Source: Ruegeria sp. HKCCD4315
GTDB taxonomy: Bacteria > Pseudomonadota > Alphaproteobacteria > Rhodobacterales > Rhodobacteraceae
Length of the DNA: 64,000 nucleotides
Direction: 5' to 3'
Assembly (NCBI RefSeq): GCF_013112245.1
Contig: NZ_WVRN01000001.1
Coordinates: 2,980,501 to 3,044,500 of the forward strand
Made by a program: the position numbers and the translations under genes. Below are positions 43,497 to 51,872 of the stretch, in pieces (position 1 is the first letter of the stretch; every line of letters starts with the position of its first letter). The notes under the pieces were generated by a model. The model had not been told where the DNA came from. It did no database searches and saw only the letters and a program-made list of their open reading frames with translations.

Positions 43497-43590
43497 GAGA
43501 GGTTGGCGCGGGCGAGCGCCTCGCCAACCTGGTCAGGTCCGGAAGGAAGCAGCCACAACGAGCCCCGCTTGGGTCGATGTCCAACCTCTC
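43497..43590 (+). ncRNA. ffs: Signal recognition particle RNA (4.5S, small bacterial type)
   Basis: The conserved tip sequence GGTCAGGTCCGGAAGGAAGC is present at 43531-43550 and continues into AGC, with the symmetric and asymmetric loops that bind Ffh. Terminal complementarity GAGAGGTTGG (43497-43506) with CCAACCTCTC (43581-43590) closes one long hairpin. The length of about 94 bases fits the form that lacks the Alu domain. The exact ends could differ by a few bases. Confidence 0.93.
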
Positions 43591-43642
43591 ACTTTCCCCT
43601 CACATGCCTAATGGGTGATACGCGGTCTCACCCAAAACGTGT

Positions 43643-44503
43643 TCAGATGTCGACAAAGCGTGGCCAAAGGGCCGCGTTACGACGAGCAAAAGCCCCAATA
43701 TGCCCAACTTCAGATAACCCAAATTCAGCAGGTTTCAGCAGATGTCGTTTGGCCTTGGGGCCATAGAGATCGGCAAGCCGCCATACCGCCTCGGGTGGGA
43801 CCATCTGGTCATCTTCAAAAGTAAACAGATCCACCGGTTTTTCAGTTTCTGTCCAACGCGCATCAGGCAACCCGGCTCCGATCTCGGGCATGTAACTCGA
43901 AGGAGCGGTGCACCATTTACGCCATTGCCAGTAGACCGATGCCGGCAAATCCGCACCAAAACCGATTGCCTTTCCGGGTAAATACCCAAGCGCTTTGACC
44001 AGCAATGGGGCGTGCCCATACCAGAACACCCCGGCCAATCCACGGTAGGGCCATGGGTGATCGTTCAGGGTCACAAGCCCAGAACACACACAAATCATCC
44101 GGTCGATTTTGTCGATATCGGGCTGTACGGGTCCCAGCATGGCACCTACAGAATGACCAATCGTCCATTGTTGTGCACCGGGAAAACGCCTGCGCATTTC
44201 CGCCCGCGCCGCCGGCATATCGATCAAGGCCCAATCGGCCATTGTCGCACGTGCATCCTTCATGCGGCCGGTCAAAGAGTGCCCGAAGTCCCGGTAATCA
44301 TAGGTTAGGCACGCCATGCCGCGCTCAGCGGCCAGCCAACGTGCGAAGTGGCGATAATAGTCGCGTGGCACGCCTGTGGCACTGTTCAGCACAACCACTG
44401 TGCCGGGTTCCGACAACGGTCGGTACAAGCGCGCTGAAAGGGTTGATGACCCGGACGGAAAGAGGAACTCTTCGGTCAAAACCGTCTGTTCTGTATCCAA
44501 CAT
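43643..44503 (-). CDS. Alpha/beta hydrolase
   Basis: The ATG at 44503 (GGGATC just upstream) gives 286 residues; an earlier start at 44578 is less likely. The nucleophile elbow is GHSVGAMLG (serine about 120). The acid may be in TFEDDQMVP and the histidine in SEVGHIGAF near the C-terminus. The fold resembles YheT/exosortase-type and predicted alpha/beta hydrolases that act on esters. The substrate is unknown. It is convergent with SRP RNA and divergent from the cobalamin riboswitch. Confidence 0.82.
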   Translation of the reverse strand: MLDTEQTVLTEEFLFPSGSSTLSARLYRPLSEPGTVVVLNSATGVPRDYYRHFARWLAAERGMACLTYDYRDFGHSLTGRMKDARATMADWALIDMPAARAEMRRRFPGAQQWTIGHSVGAMLGPVQPDIDKIDRMICVCSGLVTLNDHPWPYRGLAGVFWYGHAPLLVKALGYLPGKAIGFGADLPASVYWQWRKWCTAPSSYMPEIGAGLPDARWTETEKPVDLFTFEDDQMVPPEAVWRLADLYGPKAKRHLLKPAEFGLSEVGHIGAFARRNAALWPRFVDI

Positions 44504-44640
44504 GATCCCTGACCCTGCGCCGAAGACAAAGTTTCTTACTTCAATAATTGAAACTCTACGCGGGAAGTTTTTACCCATCCAGCATGACCAAACGTCGGGG
44601 ACAAAGATCCGCTTGACTCGGAACCGGATCAGACGCTAGC

Positions 44641-44840
44641 GATTGTGTGATGGTTCCTGTCCCCCACAAGGGGTCGGGATGAAAAGGGAACACGGTGCGG
44701 TTCCGTCTGGTCATCCGGACGCTAACCAATGCCGCGACTGCCCCCGCAACTGTAAGCGGTGAGCAAAGCCGAAACGCCACTGGCCCCGAGGGCTGGGAAG
44801 GTCGGCAAAGCCATGACCCGCAAGTCAGGAGACCTGCCAT
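44641..44840 (+). promoter_or_regulatory. Cobalamin riboswitch
   Basis: The aptamer core elements are in order: GGTTCC and AAAAGGGAACACGGTGC (44682-44698), CCCCCGCAACTGTAAGCGG (44741-44759), the CCACTGG...CTGGGAAGGTCGGC segment (44777-44805), and the B12 box AGTCAGGAGACCTGCC (44823-44838). This is a class I-type adenosylcobalamin aptamer by pattern. It lies about 106 bases upstream of the small gene at 44947 and should lower that gene's expression when cobalamin is plentiful. Confidence 0.95.
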
Positions 44841-44888
44841 CGAAACTGAAACCGAAACTCGGGCGGGGTGTCCGGGCAGGTCCTGACT
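44823..44888 (+). promoter_or_regulatory. B12 box and complementary downstream strand (expression platform)
   Basis: The B12 box at 44823-44838 is complementary to GGCAGGTCCTGACT at 44875-44888, apart from a two-base bulge. The pairing would compete with the aptamer fold. The ribosome-binding site GGAGG (44934-44938 region, before the ATG at 44947) can in turn pair weakly with CCTTC about 20 bases upstream. Sequence complementarity is seen; the switching route is inferred. Confidence 0.6.
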
Positions 44889-44946
44889 GCACTTCGCTGT
44901 CCCACCTGACCCGATCCTTCTGTCCACCACGCGCGGAGGGCGCAGG

Positions 44947-45354
44947 ATGATCTGGAAGACAAAGACGCATGAATACAGCGCAACGGTATGTCAGCGGACG
45001 GGCAAAACCTGCCCCGCCCTGGCGCGGCTGGCGCGCTCGATCTCCGAGGCCATGACACAAGCTTCGGCTGCCACAGGCGACGACTTCGAGTTTGACGGTA
45101 GTAGTGAGCTTTCACATTGCACAAAAGGGTGTCAGGCAATTTTCCAGGCACAATCAGACAGTGTTCGCGTGTTTTGTGACACGCAGCCCAACGCAGCAAT
45201 TGAGGACCTGAACCTCTATGCTGATCTGATTTTTGGAAACACGTTCCGCACTCTGCCATCTGGCATCATTGCAAACCCACCCTGCGCGATGATCGAGGTT
45301 GCAACGCTACGGCCCCGGAAAACCGTACACGCACCCGAACAGCTTTCGGCCTGA
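44947..45354 (+). CDS. Cobalamin-riboswitch-controlled small cysteine protein, unknown
   Basis: The ATG has GGAGG seven bases upstream. The 135-residue product has no signal peptide and six cysteines at 15, 22, 58, 62, 77 and 113. The order C-x6-C (VCQRTGKTC), then CTKGC (C-x3-C), then SVRVFCDTQPNAAIEDL resembles the thioredoxin-like [2Fe-2S] ferredoxin layout of DUF1636 proteins, which I recall beside cobW/cobN in Rhodobacterales. The match is by eye only. The cobalamin riboswitch in front makes a role in corrinoid or cobalt handling likely. It is the sole gene behind the riboswitch: a phosphatase gene ends two bases away on the other strand. Confidence 0.72.
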   Translation: MIWKTKTHEYSATVCQRTGKTCPALARLARSISEAMTQASAATGDDFEFDGSSELSHCTKGCQAIFQAQSDSVRVFCDTQPNAAIEDLNLYADLIFGNTFRTLPSGIIANPPCAMIEVATLRPRKTVHAPEQLSA

Positions 45355-45356
45355 GG

Positions 45357-45857
45357 TCACACCACCTGCGCCGGGGAAACCCGGGCCGCCCAAGCCAGCT
45401 GCGCGTCTGTTTCCACAGCACAGGGGCGCAGCGAGCGCAGACGCTCCAGCGCCTTGTCAGCCCGTTCGCCGCACTCGACCATCAGACGCAGGACAACCAT
45501 CCCCGACCTGCCACAGCCGCCCCGACAATGCACCAGCACTCGGCCTCCTCCAGCCAGGGCATGCCGGGCGGCGGCGCTAACTTCTGGCCACGCCTCTTCA
45601 ACCGCCGCCGTTGGTGCGCCAAAGTCTTCGATCGGCAGATGCACCCACCGGCTGGCGCGGCTTTGAATATCGCTGCCAAAATCCTGCGCCCCGTGCTGAA
45701 GCATCTCGACATCCGTTGTCATTGAAATGACAATCCCCGGCTTCCACGCGGCAATCGTATCCAGATCCGTCTCATAGTCCCCGCCATGTCCGGGTATAGA
45801 CGTCAGGGCCAGCGTTCCTCCTGCGACTTGCAGGGCATAGATAACCAGCTGCGACAT
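45357..45857 (-). CDS. Dual-specificity/tyrosine-phosphatase family protein
   Basis: The 166-residue product has the CX5R phosphatase loop as HCRGGCGRSG (Cys about 110, Arg about 116). The general-acid loop is WVHLPIEDFGAPT, with its aspartate, about 40 residues before. It is a cytoplasmic cysteine-dependent phosphatase; the substrate could be a phosphoprotein or a small phosphate ester. It is convergent with the riboswitch gene, with only two bases between stops, and divergent from dnaX. Confidence 0.85.
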   Translation of the reverse strand: MSQLVIYALQVAGGTLALTSIPGHGGDYETDLDTIAAWKPGIVISMTTDVEMLQHGAQDFGSDIQSRASRWVHLPIEDFGAPTAAVEEAWPEVSAAARHALAGGGRVLVHCRGGCGRSGMVVLRLMVECGERADKALERLRSLRPCAVETDAQLAWAARVSPAQVV

Positions 45858-46029
45858 GAACGTGTGTCCTCCACCAGGAACTCTTTACAAAAATGAGTCT
45901 TAAATTTTGTTGGAACAGCTTAGTGCGAATCCGGTCGGAATCTAAATCAAAAATCATCGCGCCTCGCAGTGGACGCGGAAGGCAGCGGCCACTACGCTGA
46001 GCCGAAGCACCGAATCCGACCGAGAAAAC

Positions 46030-47793
46030 ATGACCGACACGCCCAGCCCCGCCTATCAGGTTCTCGCCCGCAAATATCGCCCGGAAACCTTTGCCGATCT
46101 GGTGGGTCAGGACGCCATGGTGCGCACCCTGAAAAACGCATTCGAAGCGGACCGGATTGCGCAGGCTTTCATCATGACCGGCATTCGCGGCACCGGCAAA
46201 ACCACCACCGCGCGGATCATCGCCAAGGGTATGAACTGCATCGGCCCCGACGGCAATGGCGGCCCGACGACCGAGCCTTGCGGGCAATGCGAACATTGCG
46301 TGGCGATCATGGAAGGCCGCCATGTCGATGTGATGGAGATGGACGCCGCCAGCCGAACCGGTGTGAATGACATTCGCGAAATAATCGACAGTGTCCGCTA
46401 TCGCGCCGCCAGCGCGCGTTACAAGATCTACATCATCGACGAGGTCCACATGCTCTCGACCAGCGCTTTCAACGCGCTGCTCAAGACGCTCGAGGAACCG
46501 CCTGAACATGTGAAGTTTATCTTCGCAACAACCGAAATCCGCAAAGTGCCGGTCACGGTTCTGTCCCGCTGTCAGCGCTTTGATCTGCGCCGGATCGAGC
46601 CCGAAGATATGATCGGGCTTCTGCAAAAGATCGCAACCGCCGAAGATGCCCAAATCGCCGATGACGCGCTGGCGCTGATCACACGTGCCGCGGAAGGATC
46701 GGCACGGGATGCAACCTCGCTGCTGGATCAGGCGATTTCGCACGGGGCGGGTGAAACCACTGCCGAGCAGGTCCGCGCAATGCTGGGCCTTGCGGACCGT
46801 GGCCGCGTTCTGGACCTGATGGACATGATCCTGCGGGGCAACGCGGCGGGTGCGCTGACGGAACTCAGCGGGCAATACGCTGAGGGCGCAGACCCGCTGG
46901 CCGTCTTACGCGATCTGGCCGAAATCACCCATTGGGTGTCCGTCGTCAAAATTACGCCCGACGCCGCCGAAGACCCAACCGTTTCGCCTGACGAACGGAG
47001 CCGTGGCCAGCACATGGCAGAGGCCCTGCCGATGCGCGTTTTGACCCGGATGTGGCAGATGTTGCTGAAAGCGCTCGAAGAAGTTTCAGCCGCGCCAAAC
47101 GCGATGATGGCCGCTGAGATGGCCGTTATTCGCCTGACCCACGTTGCTGATCTGCCCAGCCCTGAAGAACTGGTCAAGCGGCTGCAGGACACTCCAGCGC
47201 CTCCGGCAGGTGGACCTGGCGGCGGCACCTCGATGTCTCGGCAGGGTGCAACACCCGCGCAGGCCAGCGCCACCCCCGCATCCACATACGCCTCGGCCCC
47301 ACGCGGCTCAAGCGGCGCTCCCGTTGCCGCGTTGGCTCTGGATGTTCAGACCGCCCTGGCCCGTTACCCGACCTTTGAGCACGTGGTCGAACTGATCCGC
47401 GCCAACCGCGACGTGAAGCTTCTGGTCGAAGTGGAAAACGGAGTGCGGCTTGTATCTTACCAACCCGGTCGGATCGAATTCACCCCAGCCACGCAGGCAC
47501 CGACAGACCTTGCGCCCAGGCTGGGTTCGGCCCTGCAACGCTGGACCGGAAACCGGTGGGCTGTCTCGATCGTCTCGAACGGGGATGCGCCGACAATTGC
47601 TGAAATTCGGGACAAGGCCGAACTGGCTTTGAAAGCCGAAGCCGAACAACACCCGCTGGTTCAGGCTGTACTGGCTCAATTTCCCAGGGCCAGGATCACA
47701 AAGATCGAGACACCGGAACAGCGCGCCGCCCAAGTCGAGACCGAGGCGCTGCCCGAAGTCGAGGATGAGTGGGACCCGTTCGAAGAGGATTGA
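46030..47793 (+). CDS. dnaX: DNA polymerase III subunits gamma/tau
   Basis: DnaX is the ATPase of the clamp loader. The 587-residue product begins with VLARKYRPETFADLVGQ. Walker A is GIRGTGKTT at 51-59, a four-cysteine zinc module lies at about 70-90 (C-x..CGQCEHC), and Walker B is IIDEVHMLS. Domain III is followed by a Pro/Ala/Ser-rich linker (about 385-430) and the tau-type C-terminus. No obvious frameshift signal for a separate gamma form was identified. It heads the conserved dnaX-ebfC-recR group. Confidence 0.97.
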   Translation: MTDTPSPAYQVLARKYRPETFADLVGQDAMVRTLKNAFEADRIAQAFIMTGIRGTGKTTTARIIAKGMNCIGPDGNGGPTTEPCGQCEHCVAIMEGRHVDVMEMDAASRTGVNDIREIIDSVRYRAASARYKIYIIDEVHMLSTSAFNALLKTLEEPPEHVKFIFATTEIRKVPVTVLSRCQRFDLRRIEPEDMIGLLQKIATAEDAQIADDALALITRAAEGSARDATSLLDQAISHGAGETTAEQVRAMLGLADRGRVLDLMDMILRGNAAGALTELSGQYAEGADPLAVLRDLAEITHWVSVVKITPDAAEDPTVSPDERSRGQHMAEALPMRVLTRMWQMLLKALEEVSAAPNAMMAAEMAVIRLTHVADLPSPEELVKRLQDTPAPPAGGPGGGTSMSRQGATPAQASATPASTYASAPRGSSGAPVAALALDVQTALARYPTFEHVVELIRANRDVKLLVEVENGVRLVSYQPGRIEFTPATQAPTDLAPRLGSALQRWTGNRWAVSIVSNGDAPTIAEIRDKAELALKAEAEQHPLVQAVLAQFPRARITKIETPEQRAAQVETEALPEVEDEWDPFEED

Positions 47794-48020
47794 GCCGGTG
47801 ACGCGTCTATTGAGGTTACCGTGATCACCCGGTTCCAAAATCTAAGTCTCGGCAAAGCCCGTGCGGCAAACCCAATCCTTGCCTTCACATAACGCGCAAC
47901 CTGCCACTGCGCGACAAAGGGAGGCGCGTTTCCAAAGACCTCACCGTCAAACGCGGGAACCCTTGTGCCACGCGGCTGCGGCCCGTATTTAGAACCCAAG
48001 CAGAGATACAGGAGAATACT

Positions 48021-48374
48021 ATGCTGAAAGGACTCGGCGGGCTTGGCGGTCTGGGTGACATGGCCAAGATGATGAAATCCGCGCAGGACCTGCAAACCAA
48101 GATGACCGAAATGCAGGAAGAGCTGAACAACATGATGGTTGTCGGTGAATCCGGGGCTGGACTGGTCAAGGCGACTGCAACCGCCAAAGGCGAACTGAAA
48201 GGTCTGGATATTGATCCGTCGATCTTCAACGGTGACGACAAGGAAGTGGTCGAAGACCTGATCCTGGCGGCCATCAAGGATGCCCAAACCAAAGCCGCTG
48301 AACGTTCGCAGGAAGAAATGGCCAAACTGACCGAAAGCATGGGCTTGCCCGCAGACATCAAGCTGCCGTTCTGA
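48021..48374 (+). CDS. ebfC: YbaB/EbfC-family nucleoid-associated protein
   Basis: The 117-residue product is a small dimeric DNA-binding protein. It begins with a Gly-rich MLKGLGGLGGLGDMAKMM, followed by a long helix (SAQDLQTKMTEMQEEL) and the family's VVGESGAGLVKATATAKGEL beta region. The start has GGAG upstream. Its place between dnaX and recR is strongly conserved in bacteria and suggests a role near replication or repair. Confidence 0.95.
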   Translation: MLKGLGGLGGLGDMAKMMKSAQDLQTKMTEMQEELNNMMVVGESGAGLVKATATAKGELKGLDIDPSIFNGDDKEVVEDLILAAIKDAQTKAAERSQEEMAKLTESMGLPADIKLPF

Positions 48375-48420
48375 GCTTCATCTTTTTTGAAATACTCCCG
48401 CCGGAGGCTCCCTCCGGCGC
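48375..48420 (-). repeat. Dispersed intergenic repeat, copy C
   Basis: Immediately after the ebfC stop, the minus strand reads a short GC-rich hairpin (GCCGGAG...CCTCCGGC) followed by GGGAGTATTTC, then AAAAAAGATGAAG. The tail TATTT...AGATGAAG is shared with the copies at 61085-61171 and 62830-62905. Similar elements are common between Roseobacter genes in my recollection. Confidence 0.6.
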
Positions 48421-48435
48421 AAGACAGGACAGGCC

Positions 48436-49029
48436 ATGAGTTCGAACAGCGACATCGACAACCTGATCGACCTGATGGCCAAACTGCCCGGCCTCGGCCC
48501 GCGTTCGGCCCGTCGCGCTGTGCTGCACCTGATCCGAAAACGCGCTTTGCTGCTGACACCTTTGTCTGATGCCATGCAGCAAGTCGCCGTGACCGCCCGC
48601 GAATGCCTGAACTGCGGGAACGTGGGCACCACCGATATCTGTGACATCTGCAACAGCGAAGACCGTGCAACCGGAGAGCTCTGCGTGGTCGAAGACGTGG
48701 CCGACCTCTGGGCGATGGAGCGCGCGGGCGTCTTCAAAGGCCGCTATCACGTTCTGGGTGGCACGCTGTCGGCGCTGGACGGGGTTGGCCCGGACGAGTT
48801 GAGCATTCCCCGCCTCAAAGACCGAGTGATGGCCGAGGGGATTACCGAGATCATCCTTGCGCTGAATGCCACCGTCGATGGCCAGACCACGGCGCATTAC
48901 ATTGCTGATCAGTTGGAAGGACAGGTTCGCCTGACCTCACTAGCGCAGGGCGTGCCGATTGGCGGAGAATTGGATTATCTGGATGACGGGACGATCACCG
49001 CCGCGCTAAGGGCGCGAAAGGAAATATAG
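48436..49029 (+). CDS. recR: Recombination protein RecR
   Basis: RecR works with RecF and RecO in gap repair and RecA loading. The 197-residue product has an N-terminal helix-hairpin-helix ([20 protein letters not shown]). The C4 zinc finger is [16 protein letters not shown], and a Toprim domain follows ([15 protein letters not shown]). The C-terminal Walker-like segment contains [15 protein letters not shown]. It follows ebfC after 61 bases, which contain the repeat. Confidence 0.97.
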   Translation: MSSNSDIDNLIDLMAKLPGLGPRSARRAVLHLIRKRALLLTPLSDAMQQVAVTARECLNCGNVGTTDICDICNSEDRATGELCVVEDVADLWAMERAGVFKGRYHVLGGTLSALDGVGPDELSIPRLKDRVMAEGITEIILALNATVDGQTTAHYIADQLEGQVRLTSLAQGVPIGGELDYLDDGTITAALRARKEI

Positions 49030-49098
49030 CGGGCCGTATTGGACCAGGGCGACAACTGCATTGTCGCCCCAACGCTTATCAAAGCATGCTCGCAGGCT

Positions 49099-49596
49099 TC
49101 AGGTGTAAGCACCAGACGAGTAGGTCAGCTCATACGAGTGGCTGTAGAGTTCGAATACGATACCAAATGGGTCTTCAACATAGACCATGCGGTAAGGCTT
49201 TTCTCCGGGGTAATAGTGCCGGATCGGCATGCGCTGTTTTCCACCAGCCTGCACAATCTTCTCGACCAGACCTTCGACATCGGGGTCCTGAATGCAAAAG
49301 TGAAACGTTCCATTTCTGCGGAAATCGATGTTGTTTTCGGGCGCGTAATTCCCGTCAAACTCAAAAAGTTCAATTCCAATCCGGTCCGCTGTCGCGAGAT
49401 GTGCGATACGCAATTTCCTCCAGTCCGGGCCGAAAACATCCGTGCACATGACCCCAATGTCCGAGCCATCCTCCACCACGTCCGTGGGCGGCATGATGAC
49501 GTAAAACCCCAAGACCTCGGAATAGAACTTTACGGCTTCGTCCACGTTTGGAACAGACAACCCGATATGTGAAAAAGTCCTTGGAAACTGAGACAT
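49099..49596 (-). CDS. VOC-family (glyoxalase/dioxygenase superfamily) protein
   Basis: The 165-residue product has two beta-alpha-beta-beta-beta modules of the vicinal-oxygen-chelate fold. Metal-ligand-type residues appear in TFSHIGLSVPNVDEAVKFYS (His10 region), IELFEF, FHFCIQDPDV (histidine) and DPFGIVFELYSHS (glutamate). It could be a lactoylglutathione lyase-like enzyme or a lyase/dioxygenase of another substrate; the exact reaction cannot be told. It stands alone between recR and a secreted protein gene. Confidence 0.78.
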   Translation of the reverse strand: MSQFPRTFSHIGLSVPNVDEAVKFYSEVLGFYVIMPPTDVVEDGSDIGVMCTDVFGPDWRKLRIAHLATADRIGIELFEFDGNYAPENNIDFRRNGTFHFCIQDPDVEGLVEKIVQAGGKQRMPIRHYYPGEKPYRMVYVEDPFGIVFELYSHSYELTYSSGAYT

Positions 49597-49802
49597 CTAA
49601 TGCTCCTTAAACTGCTGAGTCGTAAAACTATTGGTCAGCGATCGGTTTTCAAGTTGCTTCCCAAGCCATCATAGCAGGGTTCACCCTTGCGCATGGATCA
49701 AGACCCGGAGTCAAAAAGGTCGCTAAAAAGCAAAAGGGCCTTTGCCTTCCGTACGCGCGTAGTAGAATGCCTCAGACTTGATCCCTTTGATTGGAATACG
49801 TT

Positions 49803-50291
49803 ATGACCCGCCTTCTCGCCCTCACCTTCGCCACCTTCACCGCAACTGCCGCCCTGTCGCAGGAACTTGTCGACAAGGGCTTCGTCGAAGGCTGGAACAT
49901 CATGATGGACCCCGCGCTTGGTAACGGATGCCTGATCCAGACGGTGTACCAGGACCTCTCGGTCGTGCGGCTGGGCTATGACGCGCTGGGTAATCGCGGC
50001 TATTTCGCGGTCTACAACAAGGCGTGGGGCGACATTAAACAGGGTGAGAGCTATTCGATCCGCTTTGATCTGGACGGCAAAAGCTATGATGCCACGGCCA
50101 TCGGGTTCAACGAGCGCGACGTGCCGGGCGCGACTGTCTTCTTCACCGACCGAAGCTTCGTCGACGCAATCGCCCAGAACAAGACAATGACCGTCTACAA
50201 TCCGGCTGGGGAGGTCGTCATGGCCATCGACCTCAAAGGAACCGCCAAAGCACTGGACTATGCCCGCGACTGCCAGAACAAGAAGCTTTAA
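49803..50291 (+). CDS. Exported protein of unknown function
   Basis: I do not recognise the family. The ATG at 49803 gives 162 residues (an in-frame TTG at 49791 would add four). The signal peptide is MTRLLALTFATFTATAALSQ. The mature part is beta-rich, with two cysteines, one in GNGCLIQTVYQD and one near the C-terminus (ARDCQNKK), that could form a disulfide. No lipobox. Its last four bases overlap the end of the converging RNase T2 gene, so the two messages are antisense at their tips. Confidence 0.68.
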   Translation: MTRLLALTFATFTATAALSQELVDKGFVEGWNIMMDPALGNGCLIQTVYQDLSVVRLGYDALGNRGYFAVYNKAWGDIKQGESYSIRFDLDGKSYDATAIGFNERDVPGATVFFTDRSFVDAIAQNKTMTVYNPAGEVVMAIDLKGTAKALDYARDCQNKKL

Positions 50292-50929
50292 CGAATCGGA
50301 TCGAACAATGCGTCCTTGGCGGTGCAGTCGCGGATCACGTCGCGGCTACAAGGCACGGGGTCAAGGTCGCGTGACAGGCACAGGCGGACTTCTTCGATAT
50401 AGCCTTGCTTGCACGTGACGGTGATCATATCGCGCTCTAGTTCGGGATTGGCCTTCAGAAACGCTTCTTCGACCACTTCGGCGGGTAACTTCACGGATGC
50501 GTCCAGCTTGCGGAAGACCTCCGGGCGCTCAACCGCGTCATAGGTGCGCCGGGACAGCGCGAAATAGTCGGCTGCCGACAGCCCGGAACAGGTGCCGTGT
50601 TTCTTCCACTGGTGCCAGGCCAAGCCCGCACTGCCCTGAATATCTTCCATTTCACGCGTCATGCGTCGGGTCGGCGGTGCTTCGGGCGTTCTGCAATACG
50701 ACGGCCAGCCTTGATGGAACTGTGGCCACAGGCCATGCAAAATCCAACCGTGGTCATGCCGCGCATCGCACTGATCGGACCCGCGCGCGTCGCCTTCGCG
50801 GGCACACCAGTTGGGCGACCAGCTGAGCGACAAAACATAGTAATCGAACTCTCCGGCCTTTTCGCCTTCGGCCAGCGCGGCAACCGCGCTGAAGATCCAC
50901 AATACCAGCCCTGAAATACCTTGGCGCAT
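50288..50929 (-). CDS. Ribonuclease T2 family protein
   Basis: This family cleaves RNA through 2',3'-cyclic intermediates, usually in the periplasm. The ATG at 50929 (AGAGG just upstream) gives 213 residues with a signal peptide ending at about residue 20 (AVAALA). The first active-site block is LHGLWPQFH (His65) and the second HQWKKHGTC (His106 to Cys114). In the second block the usual catalytic glutamate (HEWxKHG) is replaced by glutamine, which might lower activity. A cysteine-rich C-terminal half should form disulfides. Confidence 0.88.
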   Translation of the reverse strand: MRQGISGLVLWIFSAVAALAEGEKAGEFDYYVLSLSWSPNWCAREGDARGSDQCDARHDHGWILHGLWPQFHQGWPSYCRTPEAPPTRRMTREMEDIQGSAGLAWHQWKKHGTCSGLSAADYFALSRRTYDAVERPEVFRKLDASVKLPAEVVEEAFLKANPELERDMITVTCKQGYIEEVRLCLSRDLDPVPCSRDVIRDCTAKDALFDPIR

Positions 50930-51059
50930 TCGCCTCTTCCCTTCTTGCCGTGCCGCGACTATATAGGCCCCAAGTTCCCCGACAACGGAAACCTGCCCCA
51001 AATCCCCGGGGCCGCCGAATTCCGGCGACGGGACAGATGTATGTATAGGAGACGGGCTG

Positions 51060-51821
51060 ATGGCAAAACCGCTTATGGCCAAGGCAACCGCCGTATGGCT
51101 GGTGGACAACACCACGATCAGCTTCAAGCAGATCGCGGATTTCGTAGGAATGCACGAGTTGGAAGTGCAGGGCATCGCTGATGGTGATGTGGCTGCAGGC
51201 GTCAAAGGCTTTGACCCGATTGCCAACAACCAATTGACCCAGGACGAAATCGACGCGGCGCAGAACAACCCGCTTCACAAGCTGAAGCTCAAGTTCAATC
51301 CTTCGGCCGCTGGCGAAGAAAAACGCCGTGGTCCGCGTTACACCCCGCTGTCCAAGCGTCAGGACCGTCCGAACTCGATCCTGTGGCTGGTCAAGTTCCA
51401 CCCCGAACTCAGCGATGGCCAGATTGCCAAGCTGGTGGGCACCACGAAACCGACAATCCAGTCGATCCGCGAGCGTACCCACTGGAACATCACCAACATG
51501 CAACCCATCGATCCGGTTGCTCTGGGCCTTTGCAAGCAGTCCGAGCTGGACACAGCCGTTCAGAAAGCAGCCGCAAAGAAAGCGGCCGAAGGCGGTGTGA
51601 TGAGCGATGATGAGCGTCGCAAACTGGTCTCGACGGAACAGTCTCTGGAAATGGATGCCGCGCCGAAAATCCCGACGGCCATCGAAGGGCTCGAAACCTT
51701 CTCGCTGTCCGACGAGCCAGCAGAAGAAAAAGACGAAGAGGCGATCATCGACGCCGACAGCTTCTTCAATCTGCCCAAAGGCGGGGCGGATGACGAAGAC
51801 GAAGACGATCTTCGCCCGTAA
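51060..51821 (+). CDS. trcR: Cell-cycle transcriptional regulator TrcR (DUF1013)
   Basis: The 253-residue product begins MAKPLMAKATAVWLVDNTTI, the conserved start of DUF1013 proteins found across alphaproteobacteria. Two helix-turn-helix-like repeats can be seen: SFKQIADFVGMHELEVQGIA at about 21-40 and LSDGQIAKLVGTTKPTIQSI at about 119-138. A low-complexity acidic tail (EEKDEEAII to DEDEDDLRP) follows. TrcR is known from Rickettsia and Caulobacter as a cell-cycle regulator associated with RNA polymerase. The ATG at 51060 has GGAG eight bases upstream. Confidence 0.88.
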   Translation: MAKPLMAKATAVWLVDNTTISFKQIADFVGMHELEVQGIADGDVAAGVKGFDPIANNQLTQDEIDAAQNNPLHKLKLKFNPSAAGEEKRRGPRYTPLSKRQDRPNSILWLVKFHPELSDGQIAKLVGTTKPTIQSIRERTHWNITNMQPIDPVALGLCKQSELDTAVQKAAAKKAAEGGVMSDDERRKLVSTEQSLEMDAAPKIPTAIEGLETFSLSDEPAEEKDEEAIIDADSFFNLPKGGADDEDEDDLRP

Positions 51822-51872
51822 CGTAGAATCAGCCCCGGTCGGAACGGCTGGGACTTTTTTGACGGACTTGTC

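Noticed and set aside
43612..43634. 7-bp hairpin between SRP RNA and the alpha/beta hydrolase gene
   Set aside because: Short stem with no T run on either strand; too weak to call a terminator.
45772..46875. 367-residue minus-strand open frame at the dnaX start
   Set aside because: It overlaps both dnaX and the phosphatase gene; its translation shows no family features.
46030..47793. Programmed frameshift in dnaX
   Set aside because: No convincing A-run slippery site followed by a hairpin was found by eye, so a gamma form is not claimed.
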